From a bacterium (GTDB taxonomy: Bacteria; Planctomycetota; Planctomycetia; Isosphaerales; Isosphaeraceae), in NCBI GenBank assembly GCA_016125085.1, contig WGMM01000030.1:1-64000 (forward strand): a stretch of 64,000 nucleotides of DNA, in the 5' to 3' direction. Positions 1 to 8,086 of the stretch are shown here, piece by piece. Under the pieces are notes generated by a model that did not search any database, had not been told where the DNA came from, and saw only the letters and a list, made by a program, of their open reading frames with translations. A program made the translations under genes and the position numbers. Within the stretch, counting starts at the first letter, position 1. The number at the start of each line of letters is the position of its first letter.

Positions 1-1656
1 CAGAAGCAGGACTTTCGGGTTCGCCACGATCGCCCGGGCCAGCGCCAGCCTTTGCCGCTGGCCGCCCGAAAGCGTCACGCCACGTTCGCCCACCGGCGTT
101 TCAAGCCCCTGAGGTAACCGGTCGATGGTCGATTTCAAATCGGCAAGTTCCAGGGCGAGTTGCATCTCGGCGTCGGTCGCGTCGGGCCGTGCATATTTCA
201 GATTCGAACGGATCGTGCCTTCGAAAAGCAGCGACTGCTGAGGCACCAGGGCGACCGTCGAGCGCAGATCGGCCAGTTTCCAGTCGCGAACGTCGCGGCC
301 GTCGAAAAGCATGTGCCCGCAGCCCGATTCGGGCACGTCGTAAAGCCTGGCCATGAGTGCGAGCAGTGTCGATTTGCCTGCGCCGGATGGGCCGATGATG
401 CCGACGACTGAGCCTGGTTCGATCGCGAGGGAAATGCCATCGATCACGGTTTTCGAATTCGAGTCTCCATAGCGGAAGCGGATATCTTCCATCGCCAGTG
501 AGCCTTCCGGGGCTTCGATCGGTAGAGCGTCAGGTTTGTCGGCGATGGTTTCGGGTTCGTCGAAGACTTCGCTCAGCCGTTCGACGGAGACGGCCGTCGA
601 TTGCGCTGTGGCCTGAAATTGCGTCAGGCGGACGATCGGTCCGTAAAGCTGGCCGATGAGGCTGTAAAATGCAAGCAGTTCGCCCATCGTGAGCCGCCCC
701 TGCCCGACAAGCGTCACGCCGCCGATCAGAACGCCGATCGTGCCTGTGCCGGTGATCAGGGCCGCCAGCAAATTCAATCGAGCACCCACACGGGTGTTCT
801 GCCAGCTCAGGTCGCGGTGGCGTTCGATCCTCGAGTCCAGCTCCGCCAGTTCGGACTCTTCCCGGGCACAGCCGCGAACCACGCGCACGGCTGAGACCCG
901 CTCGCTCAACAGGGCGTAAATCGAAGCGACCTGGCTGCGGATGGCCTGCGACAGAGTGCGGATTTTTTTCGAAAAGAGCTTCTGATTGACGAGATACGCT
1001 GGCAGTACGACCAGGGCGATCAGGGCAAGCCGCCACTGCAGGTAAACCAGTACGCCCGCGATGCCTACGGCCAGGATCAGGTCATTGATCAATTGCAGCA
1101 GGCCGCCATTGACGAACGACAGGATCGATCCGACGTCGCTGGTCACTCGGGCCATCAGCCGGCCGGTCTGCTGGGTATCGAAATACGCCATGGGCAGCCG
1201 CATGAGCTTCTTGTGCAGTGCGGCACGCAGTTTGACGACGATCTCCTGACTGATTCGTCCCATGCGGTTCGAAACGGCCCAGGAGAGCCCGGTGCGTGTC
1301 AAATGACATCCTACGATGGCAGATAATCCAAGTGCGATCGCCAGATAAACGCTCGAATCCGGTGTCGGTCGACTGGCTGGATCGGTCGCGGCGAACGGCA
1401 GCAATTCGTCGAGAATCCGGCCCTGCAGAAGCGGCACCGGCAGGACGAGTACCGATTGCAGCATCAGGCCGAACAGGCAGATGAGAAAGTCAGCACGATA
1501 GGGACGAAGGAATTCCTTTTCGAGCCGGCGCAGTGGGGCGGCCAGGCTGGTCGGCTTGTCACGATCGAAGGCGGATTTCGAACTCGCCGCCGATTTCGAA
1601 TCGACCACTGATTGTGCTGAGGAATTTCGAAAGACGGAGCGAATCCGGCGGATCAT
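1..1656 (-). CDS. ABC exporter half-transporter, permease fused to ATPase (3' end outside window)
   Basis: This gene is missing from the ORF track because its stop lies beyond the left edge; I read it from the ATG at 1656. The N-terminus (MIRRIRSVF...) is followed by a six-helix type membrane domain containing FDTQQTGRLMARVTSDV, a typical exporter coupling segment. The ATPase domain shows Walker A GPSGAGKST near residue 420 and the signature LSGGQRQRLALARA near residue 525. The window stops in the strand leading to Walker B (NPKVLLL). Its start codon overlaps the stop of the upstream ABC gene (ATGA), so the two are translationally coupled and probably form a heterodimeric MsbA/LmrA-type exporter in the inner membrane. 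The substrate cannot be told from sequence. Confidence 0.9.
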   Translation of the reverse strand, partial: MIRRIRSVFRNSSAQSVVDSKSAASSKSAFDRDKPTSLAAPLRRLEKEFLRPYRADFLICLFGLMLQSVLVLPVPLLQGRILDELLPFAATDPASRPTPDSSVYLAIALGLSAIVGCHLTRTGLSWAVSNRMGRISQEIVVKLRAALHKKLMRLPMAYFDTQQTGRLMARVTSDVGSILSFVNGGLLQLINDLILAVGIAGVLVYLQWRLALIALVVLPAYLVNQKLFSKKIRTLSQAIRSQVASIYALLSERVSAVRVVRGCAREESELAELDSRIERHRDLSWQNTRVGARLNLLAALITGTGTIGVLIGGVTLVGQGRLTMGELLAFYSLIGQLYGPIVRLTQFQATAQSTAVSVERLSEVFDEPETIADKPDALPIEAPEGSLAMEDIRFRYGDSNSKTVIDGISLAIEPGSVVGIIGPSGAGKSTLLALMARLYDVPESGCGHMLFDGRDVRDWKLADLRSTVALVPQQSLLFEGTIRSNLKYARPDATDAEMQLALELADLKSTIDRLPQGLETPVGERGVTLSGGQRQRLALARAIVANPKVLLL

Positions 1657-3638
1657 GAGGGCCTCCGATCTTCGGCCGGAACGTCCGGCGAACGGGCAAT
1701 GCCCAGATCGATCAAGGGCATCGGTTCAAGCGATTTCGAATCCGGTTTTGCGGCGTTAAGCGAAAGCGCGGCATCGCCGAACTGGCTGACGCACAATTGG
1801 CGATATTTGCCGGAAACGTCGGCGATCAATTCCGCGTGATTGCCCTTTTGGAGGATTTTGCCCTGTTCCATGACGACGATCATGTCGCTGTCAACGATCG
1901 TCGAAAGCCGGTGGGCGATGATGATCGCAGTACGGCCCGAGAGCAGATTTTTCAGAGCTTTCTGGATGAGCGATTCGCTCAAGGTGTCGAGTGAGCTTGT
2001 GGCTTCGTCCAGAATGACCAGCGCCGGGTCCATGCACAGGGCTCGGGCGATCGAAAGCCGCTGCCGCTGGCCCTGGCTTAGTTTGTGGCCGCCTTCGCCT
2101 ACGAGAGTGCCGTAGCCTTCGGGCAATTCCATGGTGAAGTCGTGTACGAGTGCAGCCCGTGCGGCGGCTTCCACCTCGGCGTCGGTGGCTTCGGGATTGC
2201 CGTAGCGTATATTATCGGCGATGGTGCCGCGGAAGACGACGGGCTCCTGGGGCACGATGCCGATGCGGCGGCGCAGGTCGCGTGAATTCAGCTGGCGGAT
2301 GTCGATGCCGTCGAGCGTGATCGCGCCGCCGGTAACGTCGTAGAATCGCAGCAGAAGGCTGATCATCGTCGTCTTGCCGCAGCCGGTATGGCCGACGAGG
2401 GCGACTTTCTGCCCGGGGCAAATCGTGAGATCGATGCCGTCGAGCACCGTGGGGCCTTCGCCGTAGGCGAAACGGACCGAGTCGTAGCGCACCTCGCCGC
2501 GAATGTAGTCGAGATGGACGGGCCGTTCGGGCTCGACGACTTCCGGTTTCAGGTCAAGAATTTCGCCGACCCGGTCGACCGACGCGCCAGCCTGTTCGAA
2601 CACGTAGGCCAGGTCGGCCAGGCGGGCGATGGGGCCGAAGAGCATGCCGGCGAGTGCGGCGGTCGATATCACTTCGCCGGGTGTCATTCTTCCGTTCAGG
2701 ACTTCCAGCGCACCGGCTCCGAAGACCGTGGCGGTTCCCAGGCCACTGATGGCGGCGGAGATATTGCCGAATGCGTTGCGCAGGCGGACTTCGGCCACGC
2801 GCGGGTCATGCACATCTTCCAGCTCGGCGACGAATCCGCTGACTTCGGCGGCCTCTCGGGCGTGGGATTTGACGACGACAACGCCGTCGAGCTTTTCCTT
2901 GAGGTGGCCGAAGAGGACGTCCATCTTTTCGCGGATGATCTGGTTCGTGGCCCGGATCTTCTTCATGAAGAAGCGGAAATTCAGGCCATACAGGGGCGCG
3001 AAGAGGACGACCACGAGCGCCAGCCGCCAGTTCCGCCAGAACAGCAGGCCCGAGATGGCGAATGTGGTGCCCATGTCGGTGAGGATGGTGAACGTCTGCC
3101 CGGTGACGAACGTCTGCACGGCGCCGACGTCGTCCATCATGCGTGAGATGACGGAGCCTGTCGGTGTGCGGTCATAGTAGCCCAGGCTCAGTTGCTGCAT
3201 CCGTTCGTAAAGCTGGTGCCGCATGTCGCGCACGAGCCGCTGGCCGACATGGCCGATGACCATGGTGTTGGCGAAGCCGATTGCGGCCTGGGCGGCAAAC
3301 ACACCCATAAGTGCCGCGGCGTACCATGGCAGGCGGTTCCAGGCCTGGGGGGCGACGACGTCGTCCACGAGCCCCTGTACCAGGAGCGGGCTCTGCATGT
3401 TGACGACGACGGCGATGGCGGTCAGAAAACTCGCCAGGCCGACCCATTTTCCGTAAGGCTTCAGCCACTCACGAATCCGCTTGATGGTGTCCAATTCGTG
3501 TCGATCGCTCCACGCGGATGACGAAACCCCGGGTGCCGCCGTGCCAGGATCCGAACTTCTCACCTTTCCGGAATGCGAGGATTCCCCGCGAATTTCGCCG
3601 GAAAGTTCGGGCGGATGCATCCATGGATGAACCAGCAT
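1653..3638 (-). CDS. ABC exporter half-transporter, permease fused to ATPase
   Basis: This is a full-length exporter half of 661 aa with a long polar N-terminal leader of about 55 residues before the first membrane segment. The membrane domain contains YYDRTPTGSVISRMMDDV, the usual helix/coupling signature. The ATPase has Walker A VGHTGCGKTT near residue 414, signature LSQGQRQRLSIARA (SQ instead of SGG), Walker B LVILDEATSS with the catalytic Glu present, and H-loop AHRLST. It is followed with a 4-bp overlap by a second exporter half, so the pair should act as a heterodimer pumping lipid, drug or peptide outward. The true start could lie further in, because the first 50 residues look unlike the family and a TATAGT box sits only 14 nt before the ATG. 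Confidence 0.92.
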   Translation of the reverse strand: MLVHPWMHPPELSGEIRGESSHSGKVRSSDPGTAAPGVSSSAWSDRHELDTIKRIREWLKPYGKWVGLASFLTAIAVVVNMQSPLLVQGLVDDVVAPQAWNRLPWYAAALMGVFAAQAAIGFANTMVIGHVGQRLVRDMRHQLYERMQQLSLGYYDRTPTGSVISRMMDDVGAVQTFVTGQTFTILTDMGTTFAISGLLFWRNWRLALVVVLFAPLYGLNFRFFMKKIRATNQIIREKMDVLFGHLKEKLDGVVVVKSHAREAAEVSGFVAELEDVHDPRVAEVRLRNAFGNISAAISGLGTATVFGAGALEVLNGRMTPGEVISTAALAGMLFGPIARLADLAYVFEQAGASVDRVGEILDLKPEVVEPERPVHLDYIRGEVRYDSVRFAYGEGPTVLDGIDLTICPGQKVALVGHTGCGKTTMISLLLRFYDVTGGAITLDGIDIRQLNSRDLRRRIGIVPQEPVVFRGTIADNIRYGNPEATDAEVEAAARAALVHDFTMELPEGYGTLVGEGGHKLSQGQRQRLSIARALCMDPALVILDEATSSLDTLSESLIQKALKNLLSGRTAIIIAHRLSTIVDSDMIVVMEQGKILQKGNHAELIADVSGKYRQLCVSQFGDAALSLNAAKPDSKSLEPMPLIDLGIARSPDVPAEDRRPS

Positions 3639-3718
3639 CCGTGATAACTATAGTGGTGGCATCAAGTGTTCCGCGCGATTTTTTTCGCGAGCAACCCGGC
3701 CGATTCGAACCGGGCGAA

Positions 3719-4498
3719 TCAGCGTACTGCGCCACCATTGACCCGCACCGTCTGGCCCGTCAGGAAATCGCTCTGGTCCGACGCCAGAAACAGGCAAGCA
3801 CGGGCGACATCATCAGCCGTGCCCCACCGATCCATCGGCGTTTCTCGAAGGACTCGTTCCTGCCATGCCTGCGGTGCCGTATCGCCCCAGGCCGTTCGAA
3901 TCCAGCCAGGGGCGACGCAATTGACACGCACCCTCGGCGCCAGGCTCATCGCCAGGCTCTTCGAAAACGCCATCACGGCCCCCTTGGTCGCCGCGAACAG
4001 TTCCCCGGAATCGCCATCCATACCTGTTTCAGCCTGATCCCAGCCCATCGTGACGATCGCCCCGTGCCCTTGGGCAATCATGTGCCGGCCGATCAGACGG
4101 CATGCCGAAATCGTGGAGAGAACGTCCACTTGCCAGAGCATAGCCAGCTTCGCATCGAAGTTGGCGTGGCGGGCATCGCCTGTGAGAATATCGGCACCGG
4201 CAAGGTGGATCCAGGCTTCCAGTCCTCCCCATTTTGCCCAGGCTTCTTCCGTGAGACGATGGACATCTGCGGAGTCCGCCAGGTTCGCCAGGATCGGCTC
4301 GCAACGTCGGCCCATAGCACGGATGGAGTCGGCAAGCTCGCGAGTTTCTTTGGCCTTTCGGAAACCGTGCACGAGCACGTCCCAGCCTGAATTCGCCAGC
4401 ACGAGCGCCGTGGCCCGGCCGATACCGGAACTGGCGCCGACGACGATGGCTCGGGGCGGAATGCTGCGTTCTGCGATCGGCGGATCCGATTCCGGCAT
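3719..4498 (-). CDS. Atypical short-chain dehydrogenase/reductase lacking the catalytic Tyr
   Basis: This is a Rossmann-fold SDR. The cofactor loop is VGASSGIGRA near residue 20, the central segment is HLAGADI in the NAG position, and the C-terminus LTGQTVRVNGG is typical of the family. The active site is abnormal: the YxxxK motif reads FAATK, and the catalytic Ser region reads VTMGWDQ. I checked these codons on the minus strand. The protein may bind NAD(P) without normal SDR chemistry, or use a different mechanism. I chose the ATG at 4498 (259 aa); the ORF track extends 12 codons to a GTG at 4534. It is divergent from the porin gene, with two dyads between them. Confidence 0.85.
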   Translation of the reverse strand: MPESDPPIAERSIPPRAIVVGASSGIGRATALVLANSGWDVLVHGFRKAKETRELADSIRAMGRRCEPILANLADSADVHRLTEEAWAKWGGLEAWIHLAGADILTGDARHANFDAKLAMLWQVDVLSTISACRLIGRHMIAQGHGAIVTMGWDQAETGMDGDSGELFAATKGAVMAFSKSLAMSLAPRVRVNCVAPGWIRTAWGDTAPQAWQERVLRETPMDRWGTADDVARACLFLASDQSDFLTGQTVRVNGGAVR

Positions 4499-4530
4499 AG
4501 TGAGATTCTCTCGAACGATCCGCACGATCG

Positions 4531-4552
4531 TCACAATCGGAATATTTTGTGA
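4531..4552. promoter_or_regulatory. Dyad TCACAA-N10-TTGTGA between divergent SDR and porin genes
   Basis: The half-sites TCACAA and TTGTGA are perfect inverted repeats separated by 10 nt, which is the spacing of a dimeric regulator on one DNA face. A second dyad, ATTCGA-TCGC-TCGAAT, follows directly at 4553-4568. They lie in the intergenic space of two divergent genes. Operator function is inference only, and TTCGA words are common in this genome. Confidence 0.3.
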
Positions 4553-4686
4553 ATTCGATCGCTCGAATCGGACGATACCGAAATGGGATGAATCTGGTCA
4601 ACCTTCAGCAGTCCACGGCCGGGGGGGTGGTGAGGCTGAAGGCCGAAGGTTGCGAGCCGAGATTTTCCGTCGGAGGAAAGAATACG

Positions 4687-6444
4687 ATGCGATTCTCTAC
4701 CGCTTCGTGTTGCCGCTTGTCGTTCGATTTCTGCTCTCTGCGCTGGATCGTCTTTGCGATCGCAATCACTGTCGGCTCTTCGGTGGCTTCGGATGTGGCT
4801 GCTCAGACGGCGGATCCGAACGCTCCGGCAGCGGTGCAGGAATCGACTGGCGAAGTGCCTGTGGCGTCGACCCGCGAGGCCGAACTCGAACAGCGGATCA
4901 GAGAGCTGGAAAAAGCGGCGAACGACCGGGCCGAACGCGAGGCGGCTCTGGAGAATCGCCTGAAATCTCTCGAAAAGATGCTCAACCGCGATGCTGGCGT
5001 CGTTCCTTCGACCAATCTGGAATTGCAGGATCCACGCGATGATCCGCTACCGGGTGAAGAAGCGTATCTGCCGGAATCTGTCGGATTGGAGGCTCCGGGC
5101 ATGATGCCCGCTGTGCCTGGAGCGAATTTGCCCTCAGGTGCGTCATTGGCGGAAAAGGCTTCGGCCGCGGCGAAAGCGGACGAAATTCAGATGCCTTACA
5201 AAGGCAAGCCGATGAAAGGCACAGCCGGGTTCGGAGTGGGTTCGGGTTTTTTCATATCCTCCGAAGACGAAGAATATCAACTGCAGTTTCACAACCTGAC
5301 TCAGCTCGATCTGCGGCAGTACAGCTTTCCGCAGATGTATCCGACCAACAGCAGCTTTGGGTTCCCGCGGGAATGGGTGATCTTCAATGGACGGCTGACG
5401 AAACCGATCGAATACCTTGTGATTCTGAACTGGGGTTTTACGAACATCAACCTTCTGGACGCCTTCGTCAACTTCAATTATGACCCCCGGCTCCAGGTCA
5501 AGATCGGCCGATTCAAAACGCCATGGAGCTATGAGTTCTACGCCGAGCCGATCAACGGTCTGATCAACCCGGAACGTTCGATCTATTTCAACAACATCGG
5601 CGAAAATCGCGACACAGGTGCGATGGTCTGGGGGCAGGTCTTCGACAAGACGACGGACTATGCCGTGGGTGTTTTCAACGGTGTCCGCAACGGATACGTC
5701 GACAACAACGACGCCAAGGCCGTGATGGGCTATTTCAATACGCGGCCTCTGGAGAAAACGGGTGCTTTCGGAGATCTGTTCAAGCACTGGAACGTCGGTG
5801 GTTCGATGGCGTTCAACGTCTACAACGACCCGGCCCGGCCTGAGCTTTACCGGACGAACGTACCTTACCCCGGCGACGCGACGATGTCGCCGCTCTGGCT
5901 GCAGCTCAACAAGGACGTCTATGCGTTCGGATCGCAACAGTTCTATGGCCTTCACAGTGCCTACTACTACAAATCCCTGTCGCTCATCGGCGAATGGTAC
6001 AGCGGTTACGAGACTTACGCACATAAGTCGAGCCTGCTCAAGGGTGATAAGGTCGTCAACAATGGCTGGTACGTTCAGGCCGGTTACTTCCTGACCGGCG
6101 AGCACGTGACGTCACGGGGGCTCGTCAATCCGCTCCGTCCGTTCAACCCCAAGAGCTGGGACGGCATGGGTGCTTTCGAACTGGCTTTCCGCTGGGCGAA
6201 TCAGACTGTCGATCAGACGATCTTCCAGTTCGCGTCGAAAACCAAATGGACAAACGATACCGACGTGATTGACCTGGGCGTGAACTGGTACTGGGATTCG
6301 AACATCAAGTTTTATCTGGGATGGGAACGTGCGTTGTTCGGTCGCCCGATTCAGGCGGCACCGGGCGTGAATCCCAACGGACCGCCCCAATACTGGATGT
6401 CCAACTCGGACATGTTCTGGGCCCGGATGCAGCTCTATTATTGA
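4687..6444 (+). CDS. OprP/OprO-like outer-membrane porin with N-terminal coiled coil
   Basis: I place the start at the ATG at 4687, because GGAGGAAAG lies 6 nt upstream and the resulting N-terminus (MRFSTASCCRLSF... VASDVAAQ) is a signal peptide. The ORF track begins 46 codons earlier. The mature 585-aa product has a coiled coil (EAELEQRIRELEKAA... LKSLEKM, about residues 60-100), a proline-rich linker, and a C-terminal half rich in alternating aromatic strands such as VKIGRFKTPWSYEFY and a final MFWARMQLYY. This matches the phosphate-selective porin O/P family common in planctomycetes. It would trimerise in the outer membrane and pass anions or other small solutes. The coiled coil may anchor or space the trimer. 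A strong hairpin follows the stop. Confidence 0.85.
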   Translation: MRFSTASCCRLSFDFCSLRWIVFAIAITVGSSVASDVAAQTADPNAPAAVQESTGEVPVASTREAELEQRIRELEKAANDRAEREAALENRLKSLEKMLNRDAGVVPSTNLELQDPRDDPLPGEEAYLPESVGLEAPGMMPAVPGANLPSGASLAEKASAAAKADEIQMPYKGKPMKGTAGFGVGSGFFISSEDEEYQLQFHNLTQLDLRQYSFPQMYPTNSSFGFPREWVIFNGRLTKPIEYLVILNWGFTNINLLDAFVNFNYDPRLQVKIGRFKTPWSYEFYAEPINGLINPERSIYFNNIGENRDTGAMVWGQVFDKTTDYAVGVFNGVRNGYVDNNDAKAVMGYFNTRPLEKTGAFGDLFKHWNVGGSMAFNVYNDPARPELYRTNVPYPGDATMSPLWLQLNKDVYAFGSQQFYGLHSAYYYKSLSLIGEWYSGYETYAHKSSLLKGDKVVNNGWYVQAGYFLTGEHVTSRGLVNPLRPFNPKSWDGMGAFELAFRWANQTVDQTIFQFASKTKWTNDTDVIDLGVNWYWDSNIKFYLGWERALFGRPIQAAPGVNPNGPPQYWMSNSDMFWARMQLYY

Positions 6445-6460
6445 CGCCTTCGAATCGCGG

Positions 6461-6495
6461 GATCGACCAGCCGGCGACTCGTCGGCAGGTCGATC
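6461..6495 (+). terminator. Hairpin after the porin gene
   Basis: GATCGACC-A-GCCGGC-GACTC-GTCGGC-A-GGTCGATC folds into a 14-bp stem with one A/A mismatch and one G-U pair, starting 16 nt after the porin stop. There is no T-run, so it may stabilise the 3' end of the mRNA or assist termination rather than act as a classical intrinsic terminator. Confidence 0.45.
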
Positions 6496-6577
6496 TTGGC
6501 CAACCTGGCGAATTCGGATAACCTGCTGCTCCATAACGAGAAACCGACAAACTCTCGGCATCGTTCAGGAGCCAGGG

Positions 6578-8029
6578 ATGGCCGATCACGGCTCGCTCGT
6601 GGAGCATGCTGCATATCTTCCGCCACACGAACGGTTTCGGCCTGTTCGTAAGGCTTCGGACGTAAGCCCGGATCACCGCATTCGCGACTTCGTTCTTGCC
6701 GCAGTTCTCTTTTGCTTCCTCACAGCCTGCTACATTGCGAACGGGCGTTATGTCGGGTCCGGTGATTGCGTCCCGGCCATGTATTTGCCGATCGCGATGG
6801 CCAGGGGTGACGGACCCTGGCTCGACAGGTTCGCGGCTTACCTTGCGGGGCCGGATGGCCGCCTGCCGGGCTACTGCGAAAAAAGCCAGGGGCACGTCGT
6901 ATCTCGTTATCCCGTAGGCCCGGGACTGCTTCTGACGCCGCTGGTGGCACCTCAGGTCTGGCTGCGGGATCTGACCGTGCCGGGTTGGGATGGATCGGCC
7001 GAAAGCTGCAGGCAGGCGGCGCGCCAGATGGCCAAGAATGCTTCGGCCGTGATGGCGTCTCTCTCGATGGTGTTATTGTGGCTGATTTTAAGGTCGCTAT
7101 TCGGAGATTCCGCCGCACTCTTCGGAACGCTCGCCGCAGCGCTCGGTTCCGGGATGTGGAGCACGGCCGCTCAGGCCCCCTGGCAGCATGGCCCGGCCGT
7201 TTTCTGTCTGTGCATGGTGATGGTCGTACTAAAATTTGGCACGGAGAATCGGCTTGCGGGTCTGGTCGCCGGATTTTTCGCCGCGATGATCGTCGTCTGC
7301 CGCACCGTGGATTTACCGATCTCGGCGGCGCTGGGGTTGTTCGTGCTGCGTCGCAAGCCCGGCATGCGTGTGGGTTTTCTGGTCTCGTCCAGCATGGTCG
7401 CGATTGTTTGGGCGACCTGGAATGTCTACTTTTTCGATCACTTGACGGGCGGCTATGCCGAGATCGAAAAAATGCACGGCTGGGCGCACGGTATCCAGGG
7501 GAGCTGGTCGACGCCGCTGCCTACTGGCCTCGCAGGAACGTTCCTGAGCCCAAGTCATGGCCTGATCGTCTATTGCCCATGGGTGCTCGCCGTTCTGGCT
7601 GCGCCTGCCGTACTCAAGCGAATCGTAGATCCGAACGATCGCCGGCTTGCTGCCGTGCTCGGTTTCAGTTTGCTGCCAACGACAATCATCCTTGCCAAAT
7701 ATGGCTGCTGGTGGGCCGGACATTGTTTCGGACCCCGGTTCTGGATCGACTCCACACCGGTTTTTGCGGTTTTCGCCGCGGGATTGTGGTCGATCTCCTG
7801 TCTCTCGCCTGGAATGATGAGCACCGTTCTGAGAGCATTTCTCGTCGTGTCTCTCATCTGGTCCGCTGGATTGCACGCGATCGCCGTCGCGACTTACCCG
7901 ACGTCATGGCATTCCGTTCCGACGAACGTGGACAGGGACCACGACAGACTCTGGGATTTTCATGATAATGAAGTGACACGCGGGCTAAGGGAAGGCCCTC
8001 ACCCGCGCGAATGGTCAAGCTGGTTCTGA
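6578..8029 (+). CDS. Polytopic membrane protein of unknown function, glycosyltransferase-C-like
   Basis: This 483-aa protein has about ten predicted membrane helices. The ATG at 6578 is supported by AGGAG 7 nt upstream. The first periplasmic loop holds NGRYVGSGDCVPAMYLPIAMARG and later SRYPVGPGLLLTPL, a layout seen in uncharacterised planctomycete membrane proteins that resemble GT-C (PMT/ArnT-like) enzymes with an acidic residue in the first loop (SGD). I see no further catalytic signature. It stands alone between the porin and a convergent kinase-like gene. A role in transferring sugars from a lipid carrier is only a structural guess. Confidence 0.7.
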   Translation: MADHGSLVEHAAYLPPHERFRPVRKASDVSPDHRIRDFVLAAVLFCFLTACYIANGRYVGSGDCVPAMYLPIAMARGDGPWLDRFAAYLAGPDGRLPGYCEKSQGHVVSRYPVGPGLLLTPLVAPQVWLRDLTVPGWDGSAESCRQAARQMAKNASAVMASLSMVLLWLILRSLFGDSAALFGTLAAALGSGMWSTAAQAPWQHGPAVFCLCMVMVVLKFGTENRLAGLVAGFFAAMIVVCRTVDLPISAALGLFVLRRKPGMRVGFLVSSSMVAIVWATWNVYFFDHLTGGYAEIEKMHGWAHGIQGSWSTPLPTGLAGTFLSPSHGLIVYCPWVLAVLAAPAVLKRIVDPNDRRLAAVLGFSLLPTTIILAKYGCWWAGHCFGPRFWIDSTPVFAVFAAGLWSISCLSPGMMSTVLRAFLVVSLIWSAGLHAIAVATYPTSWHSVPTNVDRDHDRLWDFHDNEVTRGLREGPHPREWSSWF

Positions 8030-8086
8030 TTCGAGGAATCGATGCCTCCGGATGGATGGTTCGATTCGCAACTTGCTTTCAGAGAG

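Noticed and set aside
3690-3725. tRNA-like T-arm (GATTCGAACC)
   Set aside because: No acceptor, D-arm or anticodon stem can be formed around it; it is the tail of the SDR gene region.
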